A DNA stretch of 64,000 nucleotides from Bacillus massilinigeriensis (GTDB lineage: Bacteria; Bacillota; Bacilli; Bacillales; Cytobacillaceae). Where the stretch lies: contig NZ_LT630337.1 of NCBI RefSeq assembly GCF_900117315.1, positions 1,394,409-1,458,408 on the forward strand, given 5' to 3'. Shown here piece by piece: positions 1-15,903 of this stretch (within the stretch, counting starts at the first letter, position 1; every line of letters starts with the position of its first letter). The notes beneath the pieces were generated by a model. It did no database searches, was not told the origin of the DNA, and saw only the letters and a program-made list of their open reading frames with translations. The translations under genes were made by a program, and so were the position numbers.

Positions 1-940
1 CAGCAGGAAGCTTTCTGACAATCGCATTCTTCTTAATCATCCTCTGAACTCCAAGGGAAAGTGCAACCGTGACAATGGCTGGTAAGCCTTCAGGAATGGC
101 GGCTACCGCCAAGGAAACCCCAGCAAGAAACATCGTATAAAGATCATGACCTTGAATAACTCCCACTATGACGACTAGAAAGGTTAATAATAATGCAGCC
201 GTAATCAAGATCTTTCCAAGCTGTTCTAATCTTCTTTGTAAAGGGGTTTCTGTAGTATCTGCTGTTTGAAGCAAGTCAGCTATCTTCCCCATCGCTGTTT
301 CCATTCCTGTTGCAATAACGACCCCTTTTCCACTTCCTCTTGTGACCATCGTACCCATAAAGGCCATATTTTCCATATCGCCAATACCTAAATCAGATCC
401 AAGTATTCGTTCAGTTGTTTTTTGTACTGGAATAGATTCACCAGTTAAAGCAGATTCCTCTATCTCCAAGCTATGTGCATCGATAATACGAATATCTGCT
501 CCTATGCGATCCCCACTTGTAAATTTTAAAACATCACCTATTACTACATCCCTAGAGGCAATTTTTGACCATTTTCCATTTCGTAAAACATGGACTTGCG
601 GGGCCGATAGTTGTTTCAATGCATCCAAGGATTTTTCAGCCCTTCTCTCTTGATAAAATCCAAGAAATCCATTGATAATTACGATGGCAATAATAGCAAT
701 AGCATCTATATATTCGCCAAGCAATCCTGAAATAAGTGTGGCACCTAACAGGACAAGAACCATAAAATCTTTAAATTGACTAAAAAATAAGAGTAAAGCA
801 GACTGCTTTTCCCCTTCTTTTAATTCATTTAATCCGTACTTGTTACTTCTCTCTTTGGCATCATCCTCCGCTAGCCCTGCCGAAAAGTCTGTATTTAAGA
901 CTTCCTCCACTTCTTGGGTCTTCATCTCATGGAATTTCAT
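1..940 (-). CDS. yloB: Calcium-transporting P-type ATPase, N-terminal part (YloB-like), cut by window edge
   Basis: Only the first 313 codons are in the window; the gene runs off base 1. The translation begins MKFHEMKTQEVEEVLN and carries the cation-ATPase N-terminal domain (about residues 1-75), TM1-2, the actuator domain with its TGES dephosphorylation motif (in SALTGESIPVQK), and the TM4 ion-site motif PEGLP. The DKTGT phosphorylation site lies beyond the edge. The ATG at 940 follows a strong GAGGAGG ribosome site. The PEGLP motif and gene order next to rqcH match B. subtilis YloB, a SERCA-like Ca2+ pump of the cytoplasmic membrane. Substrate specificity is inferred from family, not proven here. 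Confidence 0.9.
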   Translation of the reverse strand, partial: MKFHEMKTQEVEEVLNTDFSAGLAEDDAKERSNKYGLNELKEGEKQSALLLFFSQFKDFMVLVLLGATLISGLLGEYIDAIAIIAIVIINGFLGFYQERRAEKSLDALKQLSAPQVHVLRNGKWSKIASRDVVIGDVLKFTSGDRIGADIRIIDAHSLEIEESALTGESIPVQKTTERILGSDLGIGDMENMAFMGTMVTRGSGKGVVIATGMETAMGKIADLLQTADTTETPLQRRLEQLGKILITAALLLTFLVVIVGVIQGHDLYTMFLAGVSLAVAAIPEGLPAIVTVALSLGVQRMIKKNAIVRKLPA

Positions 941-1211
941 CCGGCGATCACTTCCTCCTCTTATTTAAAAGAGAGTTGTCCTAAACTCACTCTAACCTAA
1001 ACATATTCACACTCGTCCAAAAAAATGCTAAGGGAATTCGCTGTTTTACTCGATTCCTTTTCGTTCTTTTGCTATTCTATTAAGCAGGGAAAAGGTGAGT
1101 ACCTATTGTGGATGAAATTCGAAATCATGTTATATTAATGTGGAGTTCCTATGAAAAAACGGAGTCATGAAAAATAGGACAATGTAGTTTAAATAGAAAA
1201 GAGATGTGAAT

Positions 1212-2921
1212 ATGTCATTTGATGGTTTATTTACGAGGGCGATGGTGCATGAGCTCTCTGATACTTTGACGGGTGGACGAATAAATAAAATCCATCAACC
1301 TAATAAAAATGAAGTGGTTATCATTATTAGAGCAGGGGGTAAGAACCATAAATTGCTGCTGTCCGTTCATCCAAGCTATGCACGTGCACAGCTGACCAAT
1401 GAACAGCATGATAACCCCAATGAGCCCCCAATGTTTTGTATGCTGTTAAGAAAACATTTAGAGGGATATATTTTAGAGGGAATCCATCAGGTGGAGTTAG
1501 ACCGAATGATTGTTTTTGAGGTTAGAGGAAGAAATGAAGTAGGAGATATCTCAAATAAACAGCTAATCGTAGAAATTATGGGTCGGCACAGCAATATCAT
1601 TCTAGTTGATAAAATGAAAAATGTGATACTAGATTCTATTAAGCACATTTCATTTGCTGTTAACACCCATCGTGCTATCCTCCCCGGACAGCCCTATATC
1701 TTTCCACCTGCACAAAACAAAGCAAATCCCTTAGAAGCAACAGAAGAGGATGTACTGAAATCGATTGATTTCCATGCAGGAAGGATTGATCGTCAATTAG
1801 TAGAGCAATTCTCTGGTGTTTCCCCACTTTTCGCTAAAGAGGTGTTACACCATGCCGGAATGGCGAACCGCATCACCGTTCCTAAGGCATTTTTAGAGGT
1901 TTTGAGTCCAATTAAGAAAAATCAATACACACCCGTAATCATTTCCAATAACGGAAAAGACCTCTTTTATCTTTTTCCGCTTCAACACATACAAGGCGAA
2001 TCTAAATTCTATCACTCATTAAGCGAAATGCTTGATCGTTTTTATTTTGGAAAAGCTGAACGCGATCGTGTGAAGCAGCAAGGAAATGACCTCGAGCGGT
2101 TTATTCGAAATGAAAAAGAAAAGAATGAGAAGAAGCTCAAGAAGCTCCTGAATACATTAAATGAAGCAGAGCATTCCGATCGATATCAGCTTTTTGGCGA
2201 ATTATTAACAGCGAATCTTTACAACATGCAAAAAGGTATGAAAGAAATTGAGGTTTTGAATTACTATGATGAAAATGGTGGTACTATCAAGATTCCTTTA
2301 AACCCATTAAAAACCCCATCGGAAAATGCTCAAAAGTACTTCACAAAATACCAAAAAGCGAAAAATGCAATTCATTTTGTGAAGGAGCAAATCATAAAAA
2401 CAAAAGAGGAAATTGCCTATTTTGATGCATTATTTCAGCAAATTGAATCAGCCTCTACAAAGGATATAGAGGAAATCAGAGAGGAACTTGTAGAGGGAGG
2501 ATATCTTCGGGACAGAAGGAAACGAAAGAATAAAAAATCAGCTAGTGTAAAACCAGTTCTAGACCATTATATCTCTTCCAATGGAACAGAAATCATAGTC
2601 GGAAAAAATAATAAACAAAATGACTATTTAACGAATAAATTAGCAGCCAGAGATGAAGTATGGCTTCATACAAAAGATATTCCTGGATCCCACGTTGTCA
2701 TTAGAAGCAAGGAACCTGATGAGAAAACGATTCATGAAGCAGCAATACTTGCAGCCTATTTTAGTAAAGCCCGCAGTTCAAGCTCTGTTCCTGTTGATTT
2801 CACAAAGGTTCGGTATGTAAAAAAGCCAAATGGAGCAAAGCCTGGTTTTGTCATTTATGATAACCAACAAACGGTTTATATAACTCCTGATGAGGAAGTT
2901 GTGCTGAAGCTAAAAAAATAG
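1212..2921 (+). CDS. rqcH: Ribosome quality control factor RqcH (Rqc2/NEMF homologue, NFACT family)
   Basis: RqcH binds stalled 50S subunits carrying peptidyl-tRNA and directs template-free C-terminal Ala tailing. The protein has the NFACT-N domain (from MSFDGLF), the diagnostic Asp97-Arg98 pair (in VELDRMIVF) required for tailing in B. subtilis, a long charged coiled coil in the middle (roughly 290-430), and the C-terminal NFACT-R domain ([16 protein letters not shown]). I start at ATG 1212 rather than the upstream in-frame GTG at 1206, because family members begin MSFDG and GAG at 1201-1203 sits at proper spacing. At 569 residues it is family-typical. It is transcribed alone, divergent from yloB, and formerly named yloA or fibronectin-binding protein. 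Confidence 0.95.
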   Translation: MSFDGLFTRAMVHELSDTLTGGRINKIHQPNKNEVVIIIRAGGKNHKLLLSVHPSYARAQLTNEQHDNPNEPPMFCMLLRKHLEGYILEGIHQVELDRMIVFEVRGRNEVGDISNKQLIVEIMGRHSNIILVDKMKNVILDSIKHISFAVNTHRAILPGQPYIFPPAQNKANPLEATEEDVLKSIDFHAGRIDRQLVEQFSGVSPLFAKEVLHHAGMANRITVPKAFLEVLSPIKKNQYTPVIISNNGKDLFYLFPLQHIQGESKFYHSLSEMLDRFYFGKAERDRVKQQGNDLERFIRNEKEKNEKKLKKLLNTLNEAEHSDRYQLFGELLTANLYNMQKGMKEIEVLNYYDENGGTIKIPLNPLKTPSENAQKYFTKYQKAKNAIHFVKEQIIKTKEEIAYFDALFQQIESASTKDIEEIREELVEGGYLRDRRKRKNKKSASVKPVLDHYISSNGTEIIVGKNNKQNDYLTNKLAARDEVWLHTKDIPGSHVVIRSKEPDEKTIHEAAILAAYFSKARSSSSVPVDFTKVRYVKKPNGAKPGFVIYDNQQTVYITPDEEVVLKLKK

Positions 2922-2934
2922 TTTTTAAATCCTG

Positions 2935-2989
2935 AAAGAGGATGACCAAAAAGGCGATTTTAAAAACCTAATGGACCATCCTCTTTTTT
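2935..2989. terminator. Bidirectional intrinsic terminator between rqcH and pyrE
   Basis: Inverted repeat AAAGAGGATG ... CATCCTCTTT followed by a T-run on the plus strand, with A-rich sequence on the other side. It lies between the two convergent genes rqcH and pyrE and can serve both. Confidence 0.75.
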
Positions 2990-2991
2990 CT

Positions 2992-3627
2992 TTAATGAAT
3001 AAAACTTTTACCCCATTCCTCAGGGCTTTTCTTCCATTCCAATACCTTATCTAGATTTTCTTCTTCCATATATCCCTTTTCTGAAGCAATGCGAACTAAA
3101 GTTGAGAAATCAGTCAATGAATAGGCATTAATTTTTGATTCACCAAGCAGCTTCCGACCCTTTTCAAGCTCATAGGTGAAAATTGATACAACCCCAAGGA
3201 CTTCACACCCTTCATTTCTCAAGGCCTCAACAGCAGTGATAACACTACCACCTGTTGAAATCAAATCCTCCACCACAACAACTTTCTGACCCTTTTCCGT
3301 TCTTCCTTCGATCTGATTTCCTCTTCCATGTCCCTTCGGTTTAGAGCGGACATAACACATCGGAAGACTTAACAAATCACTAACCCAGGCAGCATGGGGA
3401 ATTCCAGCTGTCGCTGTTCCTGCAATGAGCTCAGCTTCAGGGAAGTTTTCTAAAATCAAATCCTTTAATCCGTTAGCAATTTCTCTTCTAATTTCCGGGT
3501 AGGAAAGAGTTAACCGATTATCACAATAAATAGGTGATTTTATTCCTGATGCCCATGTAAAAGGTTCATTTGGCTGTAAGGCAACGGCCCTTATCTCTAG
3601 TAATCTTTCAGCGATTAATTTTTTCAT
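2992..3627 (-). CDS. pyrE: Orotate phosphoribosyltransferase
   Basis: Converts orotate and PRPP to OMP, the fifth step of UMP synthesis. The PRPP-binding motif [13 protein letters not shown] is present, and the length (211 aa) is normal. Start chosen at ATG 3627 ([10 protein letters not shown]), not the longer frame beginning 18 bases upstream: a GGGAGGGAG ribosome site precedes this ATG, and the ATG overlaps the pyrF stop in an ATGA arrangement. It is the last cistron of the pyr operon, just before the terminator at 2935-2989. Confidence 0.96.
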   Translation of the reverse strand: MKKLIAERLLEIRAVALQPNEPFTWASGIKSPIYCDNRLTLSYPEIRREIANGLKDLILENFPEAELIAGTATAGIPHAAWVSDLLSLPMCYVRSKPKGHGRGNQIEGRTEKGQKVVVVEDLISTGGSVITAVEALRNEGCEVLGVVSIFTYELEKGRKLLGESKINAYSLTDFSTLVRIASEKGYMEEENLDKVLEWKKSPEEWGKSFIH

Positions 3628-4340
3628 TGTAAAACTCCCTCCCATTCCTTCTTAATTAATTGATAGCTTAGAAGTGGATTCTCTGATTTAGTAATAGAAC
3701 GGCCTACTACAATGGCAGAAACTCCAGACTCTCTTGCAATACTAGGGGTTGCCACTCGCTTTTGGTCTCCGGTTTGATCACTATTTAAACGAATTCCAGG
3801 TGTAACCGTTAAAAAGCCTTCCCCTAGTTCTTTCCGTATCATACCTGCTTCATGGGTTGAACAAACAACTCCATCTAAACCAGATTCTTTCGCTAATGAC
3901 GCATAGTGTCGAACGGATTCCTGCAGTGAGACCTGAATTAATTGCTCTCTCATCATTTGCTCTTCCGATGTACTCGTCAGTTGGGTAACAGCTATAAGCT
4001 TTGGTCTTATATTTCCATGCATAGTGCCTGCCTCCAGCCCTTCCAAAGCGGATTCCATCATTTCTCTTCCACCTGCAGCATGGACATTTACCAAGTCACA
4101 ACCAAGCCTTGCTAGCCCTTTCATCGCATTCTTCACTGTATTTGGAATATCGTGAAGCTTTAAATCTAGAAAAATTTGATGCTCTTTTTCTTTTAATTCT
4201 TGTATGATGGATGGACCTTCTTGATAAAATAACTCCATGCCAACTTTCACAAAAAGCTTTTCATTAGGAAGCTTATTCAAGAATTGAAATACCTCGTTCT
4301 TATTTGGAAAATCGAGCGCAATAATCAGTGGGGCTGTCAT
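3624..4340 (-). CDS. pyrF: Orotidine 5'-phosphate decarboxylase
   Basis: Decarboxylates OMP to UMP, the final step of de novo pyrimidine synthesis. The catalytic Lys-Asp cluster is visible in [11 protein letters not shown], and the phosphate-binding end motif as [10 protein letters not shown]. At 238 aa it is the compact group-1 type. It starts one base after the pyrD stop (pyrD ends at 4342) with AAGGAG upstream and overlaps pyrE by four bases, so it is probably translationally coupled at both ends. Confidence 0.96.
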   Translation of the reverse strand: MTAPLIIALDFPNKNEVFQFLNKLPNEKLFVKVGMELFYQEGPSIIQELKEKEHQIFLDLKLHDIPNTVKNAMKGLARLGCDLVNVHAAGGREMMESALEGLEAGTMHGNIRPKLIAVTQLTSTSEEQMMREQLIQVSLQESVRHYASLAKESGLDGVVCSTHEAGMIRKELGEGFLTVTPGIRLNSDQTGDQKRVATPSIARESGVSAIVVGRSITKSENPLLSYQLIKKEWEGVLQ

Positions 4341-4341
4341 C

Positions 4342-6025
<1,684 letters not shown>

Positions 6026-6029
<4 letters not shown>

Positions 6030-9000
6030 GATAGAATCGCCTCCCTAATTTCCGATGGTTTATTCATTGGATCAGCAGAGAAATTCATTGACTCGATGAC
6101 CCTTAATATGGCCTCTGCTGTATCAAGAGATGTTAAACAAGGAAGTCCATTTTCTGCTGATTCCCTGCGAATCCTAAAGCCGTCCCTTTCAGGCTGCTTT
6201 CCTTTCGTCAGAGTGTTTATGATAAATTGGACTTCACCATTTCGAATGACATCGAGTAAATCTGGGCCTTCCGATCCGATTTTTGCAACGACTTTTACAG
6301 GTATTCCGAAGTCTCGCAAATAATTGGCTGTTCCACTTGTTGCCATTAATCGATAACCGATAGATGCAAATCGTTTTGCTAAATGGATGGCTTCCTGCTT
6401 GTCTTTATCTGCGATTGTCATTAAAACAGTACCAAACTTATGAATCTTAATACCAGAGGCAACTAGACCCTTATATAAAGCCTTTTCTAGGGTGATGTCC
6501 TTTCCCATTACCTCTCCGGTTGATTTCATTTCAGGTCCCAAGGTTGTATCCACTTTTCTTAGTTTGGCAAAGGAGAATACTGGAACCTTGACAAATACTC
6601 CATCCTTCTCTGGAATTAGACCCGATTGATATCCCAAGCTTTCCAAGCTTTGACCTAATATGACCTTTGTTGCAATCTTAGCCATAGGAACATGAGTGAT
6701 TTTACTTAGGAAAGGAACGGTACGGCTTGATCTTGGGTTTACTTCTAGCACATAAACGTCTTCCTTTGTAACAACATATTGAATGTTTAATAGACCTATT
6801 ATCCCTAATCCTTTAGCTAATTTTTGCGTATAGTCAATCAGCTTATCCTTTACATCCTTGCTTATACTTTGAGGAGGATAAACCGCAATGGAATCTCCTG
6901 AGTGGACTCCAGCACGTTCGATATGTTCCATGATTCCAGGGATCACAACATCTTTTCCATCCGATATGGCATCTACTTCTATTTCTTTTCCAGTTAAATA
7001 ACGATCAATTAATACTGGCTGATCTGGGTTTACTTTCACGGCATTTTCCATATAGTATAGGAGCTCTTCCTCCTGATAGACGATTTCCATCGCTCTTCCT
7101 CCTAAAACATAGGAAGGTCGGACAAGTACTGGATAACCTATCTCCTTTGCTATTTCGATTGCTTCAGCAACAGATAGCGCCGTTTTTCCCTTTGGTTGAG
7201 GAATTCCCATCATGGTTAAAGCATGTTCAAACTTATCTCGATCCTCTGCCCGATCCAAATCTTCAAGAGATGTACCTAATATACGTACACCTCTTTCTAC
7301 TAGCTTAGCAGCTAAGTTGATAGCCGTTTGACCACCAAATTGGACGACAACGCCAATCGGTTTCTCCAAATCAATAATGTGCATGACATCCTCTATTGTA
7401 AGTGGCTCAAAGTACAATTTATCTGAAATACTAAAGTCTGTTGAGACAGTCTCTGGATTATTATTAATAATGATTGCCTCATAACCAGCTTCTTTAATCG
7501 CCCATACTGCATGGACAGTGGAATAATCAAACTCGATTCCTTGACCGATTCTGATTGGTCCAGAGCCAAGAACGATTACGCTTTTTCTTTCAGTGACAAT
7601 CGATTCATTTTCCGCTTCATAGGTCCCATAATAATATGGTGTTTCTGATTCGAATTCTGCTGCGCAGGTGTCAACCATTTTATATACTGGCAAAAGGCCA
7701 AAATGCTTTCTCCAATTATAGACTTCAAGTTCCGTGCTATCCCACATGCTGGCTAAGACAGAATCTGCATAACCCATTTCCTTTGCCTTTTTCCCAGCCT
7801 CTAATTGGAAAGGGCTTTTTCTAACCACTTCATCAAATAAGACAATCTTCTCCACCTTATGAAGGAAGAAGAGATCGATTAAGCACCATTCATGAATGGT
7901 TTCGATACTAATCCCTCTTCGAATAGCTTCCGCGATGTAAAAGAGTCTCTCATCTCCAGCTTTTCGAATGCGTTTCTCAAGAAGCTCGTCACTGATTGTT
8001 TCTGAGTCATGTAAGGCTAAATGATAGACATTCGCTTCAAGGGATCGAATGGCTTTTAACAAGGATTCCTCAAAGGTACGGCCGATTGCCATGACCTCTC
8101 CTGTTGCCTTCATTTGTGTGCCTAAAGTTCTGCTTGCTGATTCGAATTTATCAAATGGCCAGCGAGGAATTTTCGTTACGATATAATCTAAAGCTGGCTC
8201 AAAGCAGGCATAGGTTTTGCCTGTTACAGGATTTATCATTTCATCCAAGGTTAAACCAACTGCGATTTTTGCTGCAAGCTTTGCTATCGGATAGCCTGTT
8301 GCTTTAGAAGCAAGCGCTGATGATCTGCTTACCCTTGGATTTACTTCGATAATATAATAGTTAAAGCTCTCCGGGTCTAATGCAAGTTGGACGTTACAGC
8401 CACCTTCTATTTCTAATGCGCGAATAATCTTTAATGAAGTATTACGCAAAAGCTGATACTCTCGATCACTTAGTGTTTGGCTTGGTGCAACAACAATCGA
8501 ATCCCCTGTATGTACTCCTACTGGGTCTATATTTTCCATATTACAAACAACAATGGCATTGTCATTTGAATCTCGCATGACTTCATATTCAATCTCCTTA
8601 AAGCCAGCAATACTACGTTCTAACAAACATTGTGTGACAGGACTATGTTTCAAGCCACTAGTGACGATTTCGATTAGCTCACTCTCGTTATGACATATAC
8701 CGCCTCCAGTTCCACCAAGGGTAAAAGCAGGGCGAACAATCACGGGATAACCTATTTGTTTAACAAAGGTAAAGGCCTCATCTAATGAATGGATGATTTC
8801 ACTTTCCGGAACCGGTTCCCCTAGTTCATTCATAAGACTTCTAAATAAATCTCGATCCTCTGCCTTATTGATTGCTGAAAGCTTCGTTCCTAAAATCTCT
8901 ACCCCACATTCTTCCAAGACACCTGATTTAGCTAGTTCTACAGCTAAATTCAAGCCCGTTTGGCCTCCAAGGGTTGGTACAATCGCATCTGGTCGTTCTT

Positions 9001-9238
9001 TACGAATGATTGTGCTCACAAAATCAAGTGTGAGAGGCTCTATATAAACGGCATCAGCTATTTCTGTATCAGTCATAATAGTAGCTGGGTTAGAATTTAC
9101 GAGAATCACTCGGTACCCTTCTTCTTTTAATGCGATACATGCTTGTGTACCCGCATAGTCAAATTCCGCCGCTTGACCAATAACGATTGGTCCTGAACCA
9201 ATGACTAAAATACTATTTATATCTGTACGCTTTGGCAT
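6026..9238 (-). CDS. pyrAB: Carbamoyl-phosphate synthase, large subunit (pyrimidine-specific)
   Basis: Makes carbamoyl phosphate from ammonia (supplied by PyrAA), bicarbonate and two ATP. At 1070 aa it shows the two tandem ATP-grasp halves typical of CarB: the first begins near [14 protein letters not shown] and the second near [15 protein letters not shown]-terminal MGS-like allosteric domain contains [17 protein letters not shown]. It overlaps pyrAA by 22 bases. Its presence in the pyr operon, with PyrR leaders upstream, marks it as the pyrimidine-regulated rather than arginine-regulated copy. Confidence 0.97.
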
Positions 9239-10319
9239 TTGTGAGCACTTCCCTTTTTCTCAGATTCTATCATTTCTAAAAATTGATCAAATAAGTAATT
9301 GCTATCTTCAGGTCCAGGTGATGCCTCTGGATGATATTGCACAGTAAAAGCAGGGTAGCTTTTATGGCGTAACCCCTCTATCGTTCCATCATTTAATGCC
9401 AAGTGAGTAACTTCTAGAGAGGTTCCAGCAATCGATGATTCATCAACTGTAAATCCATGATTTTGTGACGTAAGCGCAACTTTTCCCGACCTTAAATCCT
9501 TCACTGGATGATTAGAGCCACGATGACCAAACTTCATCTTTTCTGTATTTGCCCCATTGGCAAGCGCAAATAATTGATGACCTAAACAAATTCCGAAAAT
9601 CGGAACCTTCCCTAAAATCCCTTGAATCATTTCAATCGCTTCCGGTACGTCCTTTGGATTTCCAGGACCGTTGGATAACATGACTCCATCTGGACTTAAA
9701 CAAATAATATCTTCAGCAGATGTATTATAAGGCACAACGATACAATCACAATTACGATTATTCAATTCTCGTAGAATCCCATGCTTCATTCCAAAATCGA
9801 CTAAGACTATCCTTCTACCTCGTCCTGGACTTGGGTAAGGAGTCTTTGTTGATACTTGTTTCACTTGATCATTTCGAAGCTTAGTTGCTTTTAGCTTTTC
9901 GATAATGGATTGGGGATCTTCCAGTGCACTACAAATCGCCCCTTTTAATGTTCCATGCTTTCTAATAATTCTAGTTAGCTTTCTTGTATCAATCCCGGAG
10001 ATACCAGGAATATTTTTCATTTGAAAGAATTCATTTAATGAGTTTTTACTTCTCCAATTGGACGGAAATTCAGCCGCTTCCTTCACAATGAATCCCTGTA
10101 CAGCTGGGATAATGGATTCAAAATCATCTCGATTAATCCCGTAATTTCCAATTAGTGGATAGGTTAAGGTTACAATCTGACCACAATACGAGGGGTCAGA
10201 TAAAATTTCTTGATATCCTGTCATCCCGGTATTAAAAACGACTTCTCCTATGGTAGAGGAATCACTACCAAAACCTTTTCCAATAAAAATCGTACCATCC
10301 TCTAGAATTAATTGCTTCT

Positions 10320-10323
<4 letters not shown>
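9217..10323 (-). CDS. pyrAA: Carbamoyl-phosphate synthase, small (glutaminase) subunit
   Basis: Hydrolyses glutamine and channels ammonia to PyrAB. The class I amidotransferase nucleophile Cys is in [13 protein letters not shown], and the catalytic His is in [13 protein letters not shown]. Start set at ATG 10323 ([10 protein letters not shown]): it forms an ATGA overlap with the pyrC stop and matches the family N-terminus, whereas the frame open for 25 codons further upstream reads through the end of pyrC. The product is 368 aa. Confidence 0.95.
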
Positions 10324-12510
<2,187 letters not shown>

Positions 12511-12562
12511 TCATGGTTTTCTGAGAAACACTTTTATTGAAAAACACATTTATAACTTTGCT

Positions 12563-12818
12563 ATATAAATAAAACACCCTGACACTTAGTTTGTCAGGGT
12601 GTTGTTGCAGACTGTCAATTCTTACCTTTTCAAAATCCCATTTCTGATTGATACTTCCTAATCGAAAGGTAATGAAAAGGTTAAGGATATTCGTCTGTAC
12701 GGTTAAAAGATTATCGGTGTTGGGGATTTCCTTCTTATACCCAACTCTCGAAATTACGAGTTACCCGATTTACTTCCAACACCCTTTTAAGTCTCACTGG
12801 ACCTCTTTAAAAGGTGAT
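12563..12818 (-). promoter_or_regulatory. PyrR-dependent attenuator between pyrP and pyrB
   Basis: On the minus strand, directly after the pyrP stop, lies a PyrR-binding loop of the form AGGTCCAGTGAGACTT (12789-12804). About 190 bases further on is an intrinsic terminator with stem ACACCCTGACA / TGTCAGGGTGT (12574-12602) followed by a T-rich tract. This is the binding-loop plus terminator layout of the B. subtilis pyr leaders: uridine nucleotides favour PyrR binding, which stabilises the anti-antiterminator and lets the terminator form. The region is otherwise gene-free. Confidence 0.85.
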
Positions 12819-14132
12819 TTAAGCTACATCATTCCTCGTATCTGCTTCATCATTATTTAGACTAAATAAATCTACATTTTTTTCTCTTCCAGGTAATATT
12901 AAGTTAAGCAATACCCCTAGAATGGCGGCAAGTGCCATCCCTTGAATTTGGAATTCATCGGATACTTTGATAAAGGCTCCACCAATTCCAATGACAAGGA
13001 TAACAGACGAGATAACAAGATTACGGTTATTTCCAAAATCAATTTTACTATCAACTAGCATTCTTAAACCAGAAGAAGCAATGATCCCAAACAGGAGGAT
13101 GGATACTCCGCCCATGACCGGTGATGGGATTGTACCTATTAATGCTGTTACTTTGCCGACGAAACCGAATATAATAGCAACCACTGCTGCGCCAGCGAGA
13201 ACGTATACGCTATAGACCCTTGTAATCGCTAATACACCAATATTTTCACCATAGGTTGTTTTAGGTGGACCACCGATTAATGCAGAAATCATTGTCGCTG
13301 TACCATCACCAAGGATGGATCGATGTAATCCAGGTTCCTTAATATAATCTCGACCAACAACCTTACTTAGCACAAGCTGATGTCCAATATGCTCTGATAA
13401 TGTCACCACAGCTACTGGAACCATTAACAGGATGATATCTAAAGTAATATTTATCTTGTAGTCAACAAAAGGGATAATAAAGTCTGGCATTTCAAACCAA
13501 CTTGCTTTCATCACTGGAGTAAAATCAACGATACCAATGATGACTGAATAAATGTAGCCTACAACAATTCCGGCTAAAATTGGAATTAGGCTGAGCATTT
13601 TTTTACCATATATAGTAAAGATGATCGTTGCGATTAGCGTCACTAATGCAGCTGAAAAATGTAGTAAACTGTATTTCCCTGTTACAGGGTCATTCATTGC
13701 CATGCCAACTGCTGTTCCAGCTAAGGCTAGCCCGATAACGACAATGACTGGTCCTACAACAATCGGAGGTAGTAAATTCATAATCCATTTGTATCCAGCT
13801 TTATATATGATTAAAGAAACAATTCCATACACTAATCCTGCAAAAAATGTTCCAATCATTGCGGCTGCTGGACCTCCGCTTGCTTTTGCAGCAATAATTG
13901 GTGCGATAAAGGCAAAGGAAGAACCAAGATAAGCTGGAACCTGCCATTTTGTGATAATCAGAAAGGCAAGCGTTCCTAAACCACTTGAAATTAAAGCAAT
14001 TGCTGGGCTTAACCCTACTAAATATGGGACAAGAATCGTTGCTCCAAACATCGCAAAAAGATGCTGTAAGCTTAGGGTTAACCATTTACCAGGTGATGGT
14101 ATTTCATTAATATCTAGATTTGGTCTATTCAT
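12819..14132 (-). CDS. pyrP: Uracil permease (NCS2 family)
   Basis: Proton-coupled uracil importer of the cytoplasmic membrane. It is a 437-aa hydrophobic protein with about 14 predicted membrane spans. It starts MNRPNLDINEIP and has the nucleobase-transporter signatures QHLFAMFGATILVP and TYGENIGVLAITRV. It sits second in the pyr operon between two PyrR attenuators, as in B. subtilis, so uptake and synthesis are controlled together. Confidence 0.95.
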   Translation of the reverse strand: MNRPNLDINEIPSPGKWLTLSLQHLFAMFGATILVPYLVGLSPAIALISSGLGTLAFLIITKWQVPAYLGSSFAFIAPIIAAKASGGPAAAMIGTFFAGLVYGIVSLIIYKAGYKWIMNLLPPIVVGPVIVVIGLALAGTAVGMAMNDPVTGKYSLLHFSAALVTLIATIIFTIYGKKMLSLIPILAGIVVGYIYSVIIGIVDFTPVMKASWFEMPDFIIPFVDYKINITLDIILLMVPVAVVTLSEHIGHQLVLSKVVGRDYIKEPGLHRSILGDGTATMISALIGGPPKTTYGENIGVLAITRVYSVYVLAGAAVVAIIFGFVGKVTALIGTIPSPVMGGVSILLFGIIASSGLRMLVDSKIDFGNNRNLVISSVILVIGIGGAFIKVSDEFQIQGMALAAILGVLLNLILPGREKNVDLFSLNNDEADTRNDVA

Positions 14133-14149
14133 AGGTATTCTCCTTTTCT

Positions 14150-14240
14150 AATACCCTTTAATGCACCGTCTTCAAAGATATAAAAGCAATGTTTCTTTGC
14201 TTTCCCTTTGGTAGTCTCTCCGGACTTCATTAAAAGGGTG
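14150..14240 (-). promoter_or_regulatory. PyrR-dependent attenuator between pyrR and pyrP
   Basis: The minus strand carries a PyrR-binding loop AAGTCCGGAGAGACT (14213-14227), followed by a hairpin AAAGCAA / TTGCTTT (14183-14203) and a T/A-rich tail. The terminator stem is weaker than those of the other two leaders. A second long-range pairing (CCCTTTTAATG with CATTAAAGGG) encloses the element and may be part of the alternative fold. Confidence 0.75.
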
Positions 14241-14245
14241 ATGTA

Positions 14246-14803
<558 letters not shown>

Positions 14804-14825
14804 CTATTTGAAATGGATTCTTTAA

Positions 14826-14940
14826 TAAAAAAAATCCTAACACCATGAGGTGAGAGGATTTTTAGGTACATATCTATGGCAAAATGGATATAGGAATTCC
14901 TTTTGCATCATCCGTCTCCTTCTCAGCCTCACGGGACTGT
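14826..14940 (-). promoter_or_regulatory. PyrR-dependent attenuator in the pyrR 5' leader
   Basis: The minus strand has a canonical PyrR loop CAGTCCCGTGAGGCTG (14924-14939), then a terminator with stem AATCCTctCACC / GGTGttAGGATT and a long T-run (14826-14862). It lies between the predicted pyrR promoter and pyrR. Confidence 0.88.
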
Positions 14941-14966
14941 ATTAAAGGACTTATTCAACTAGAATT

Positions 14967-14995
14967 ATATTAAACCTCATTTTGTTTCATGTCAA
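14967..14995 (-). promoter_or_regulatory. Sigma-A-type promoter of the pyr operon
   Basis: The minus strand reads TTGACA (14990-14995), a 17-base spacer, then TAATAT (14967-14972). The perfect -35 hexamer, about 28 bases upstream of the first PyrR loop, makes it the likely operon promoter. It overlaps the 3' end of the upstream pseudouridine synthase gene. Confidence 0.65.
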
Positions 14996-15903
14996 CGATT
15001 ATTTCTTAACATTTCCAACAATTCGTCAAATTCCGCAGGTAGAGGAGCTTCGAACTCTAAATACTCCCCTGTTCTTGGATGGGTAAAACCCAAAATTCCA
15101 GCATGTAAAGCTTGTCCATTAATATTCAATGTTTTTCTTGGACCATATTTAGGATCTCCTGCCAGTGGGTAACCAATATATTTCATGTGAACGCGAATCT
15201 GGTGGGTTCTTCCTGTTTCCAACTGACATTCAACATAGGAAAAATCGTTAAAACGTTCTAAAACTTGAAAATGAGTAACCGCATGTTTCCCATTCTCTAC
15301 AACAGTCATACTTTGTCTATCCTTTGGATCACGACCGAGTGGTGCATCAATCGTTCCATAATCATGTGGAATGACCCCATGGACAATGGCGCGATATTTC
15401 CTAGTTACTGTTTTTTCAACGAGTTGATTGACAAGCTTTTCATGGGCCATATCATTTTTTGCAACCATGAGTAAGCCTGATGTATCCTTATCAATGCGAT
15501 GGACAATTCCTGGTCGTAGTACACCATTAATTCCTGATAAGTCCTTACAATGGTACATCAATCCGTTCACAAGGGTACCGGTTAAATGACCAGGAGCAGG
15601 ATGAACGACCATCCCACTTGGTTTATTAACAACCAAAACGTCATGATCCTCATAATAAATGTCCAAATCCATTTTTTCTGGTAAACAATCTAGGATTTCA
15701 GGCTCAGGGATACTAACTTCTATTTGATCCTCTGGCTGACATTTATAGTTCGTTTTTATTTTTTTTCCATTTACTAAAACAAGTCCATCTTTAATCCATT
15801 GCTGTACTTGTGTTCGTGACCAGTCTTCAGATTGCGTAGAAAGAATTTTATCTATTCTCTCCAATTTTTCCTCCTGGTTAACGGTGTATTCCCATTTTTC
15901 CAT
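14992..15903 (-). CDS. ylyB: RluD-family ribosomal large-subunit pseudouridine synthase (YlyB)
   Basis: An S4 RNA-binding domain at the N-terminus (about residues 14-75) precedes the RluA/RluD catalytic domain with its signature HRIDKDTSGLL, whose Asp is the catalytic nucleophile. At 303 aa it has the B. subtilis YlyB length. The ATG overlaps the lspA stop by one base (TAATG), indicating translational coupling. Substrate uridines in 23S rRNA are inferred from family. Confidence 0.92.
   Translation of the reverse strand: MEKWEYTVNQEEKLERIDKILSTQSEDWSRTQVQQWIKDGLVLVNGKKIKTNYKCQPEDQIEVSIPEPEILDCLPEKMDLDIYYEDHDVLVVNKPSGMVVHPAPGHLTGTLVNGLMYHCKDLSGINGVLRPGIVHRIDKDTSGLLMVAKNDMAHEKLVNQLVEKTVTRKYRAIVHGVIPHDYGTIDAPLGRDPKDRQSMTVVENGKHAVTHFQVLERFNDFSYVECQLETGRTHQIRVHMKYIGYPLAGDPKYGPRKTLNINGQALHAGILGFTHPRTGEYLEFEAPLPAEFDELLEMLRNNR

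Noticed and set aside
12648-12860. 70-codon plus-strand frame across the pyrP-pyrB leader
   Set aside because: It lies antisense to the PyrR attenuator and the pyrP 3' end and has no ribosome site; explained by the RNA structures.
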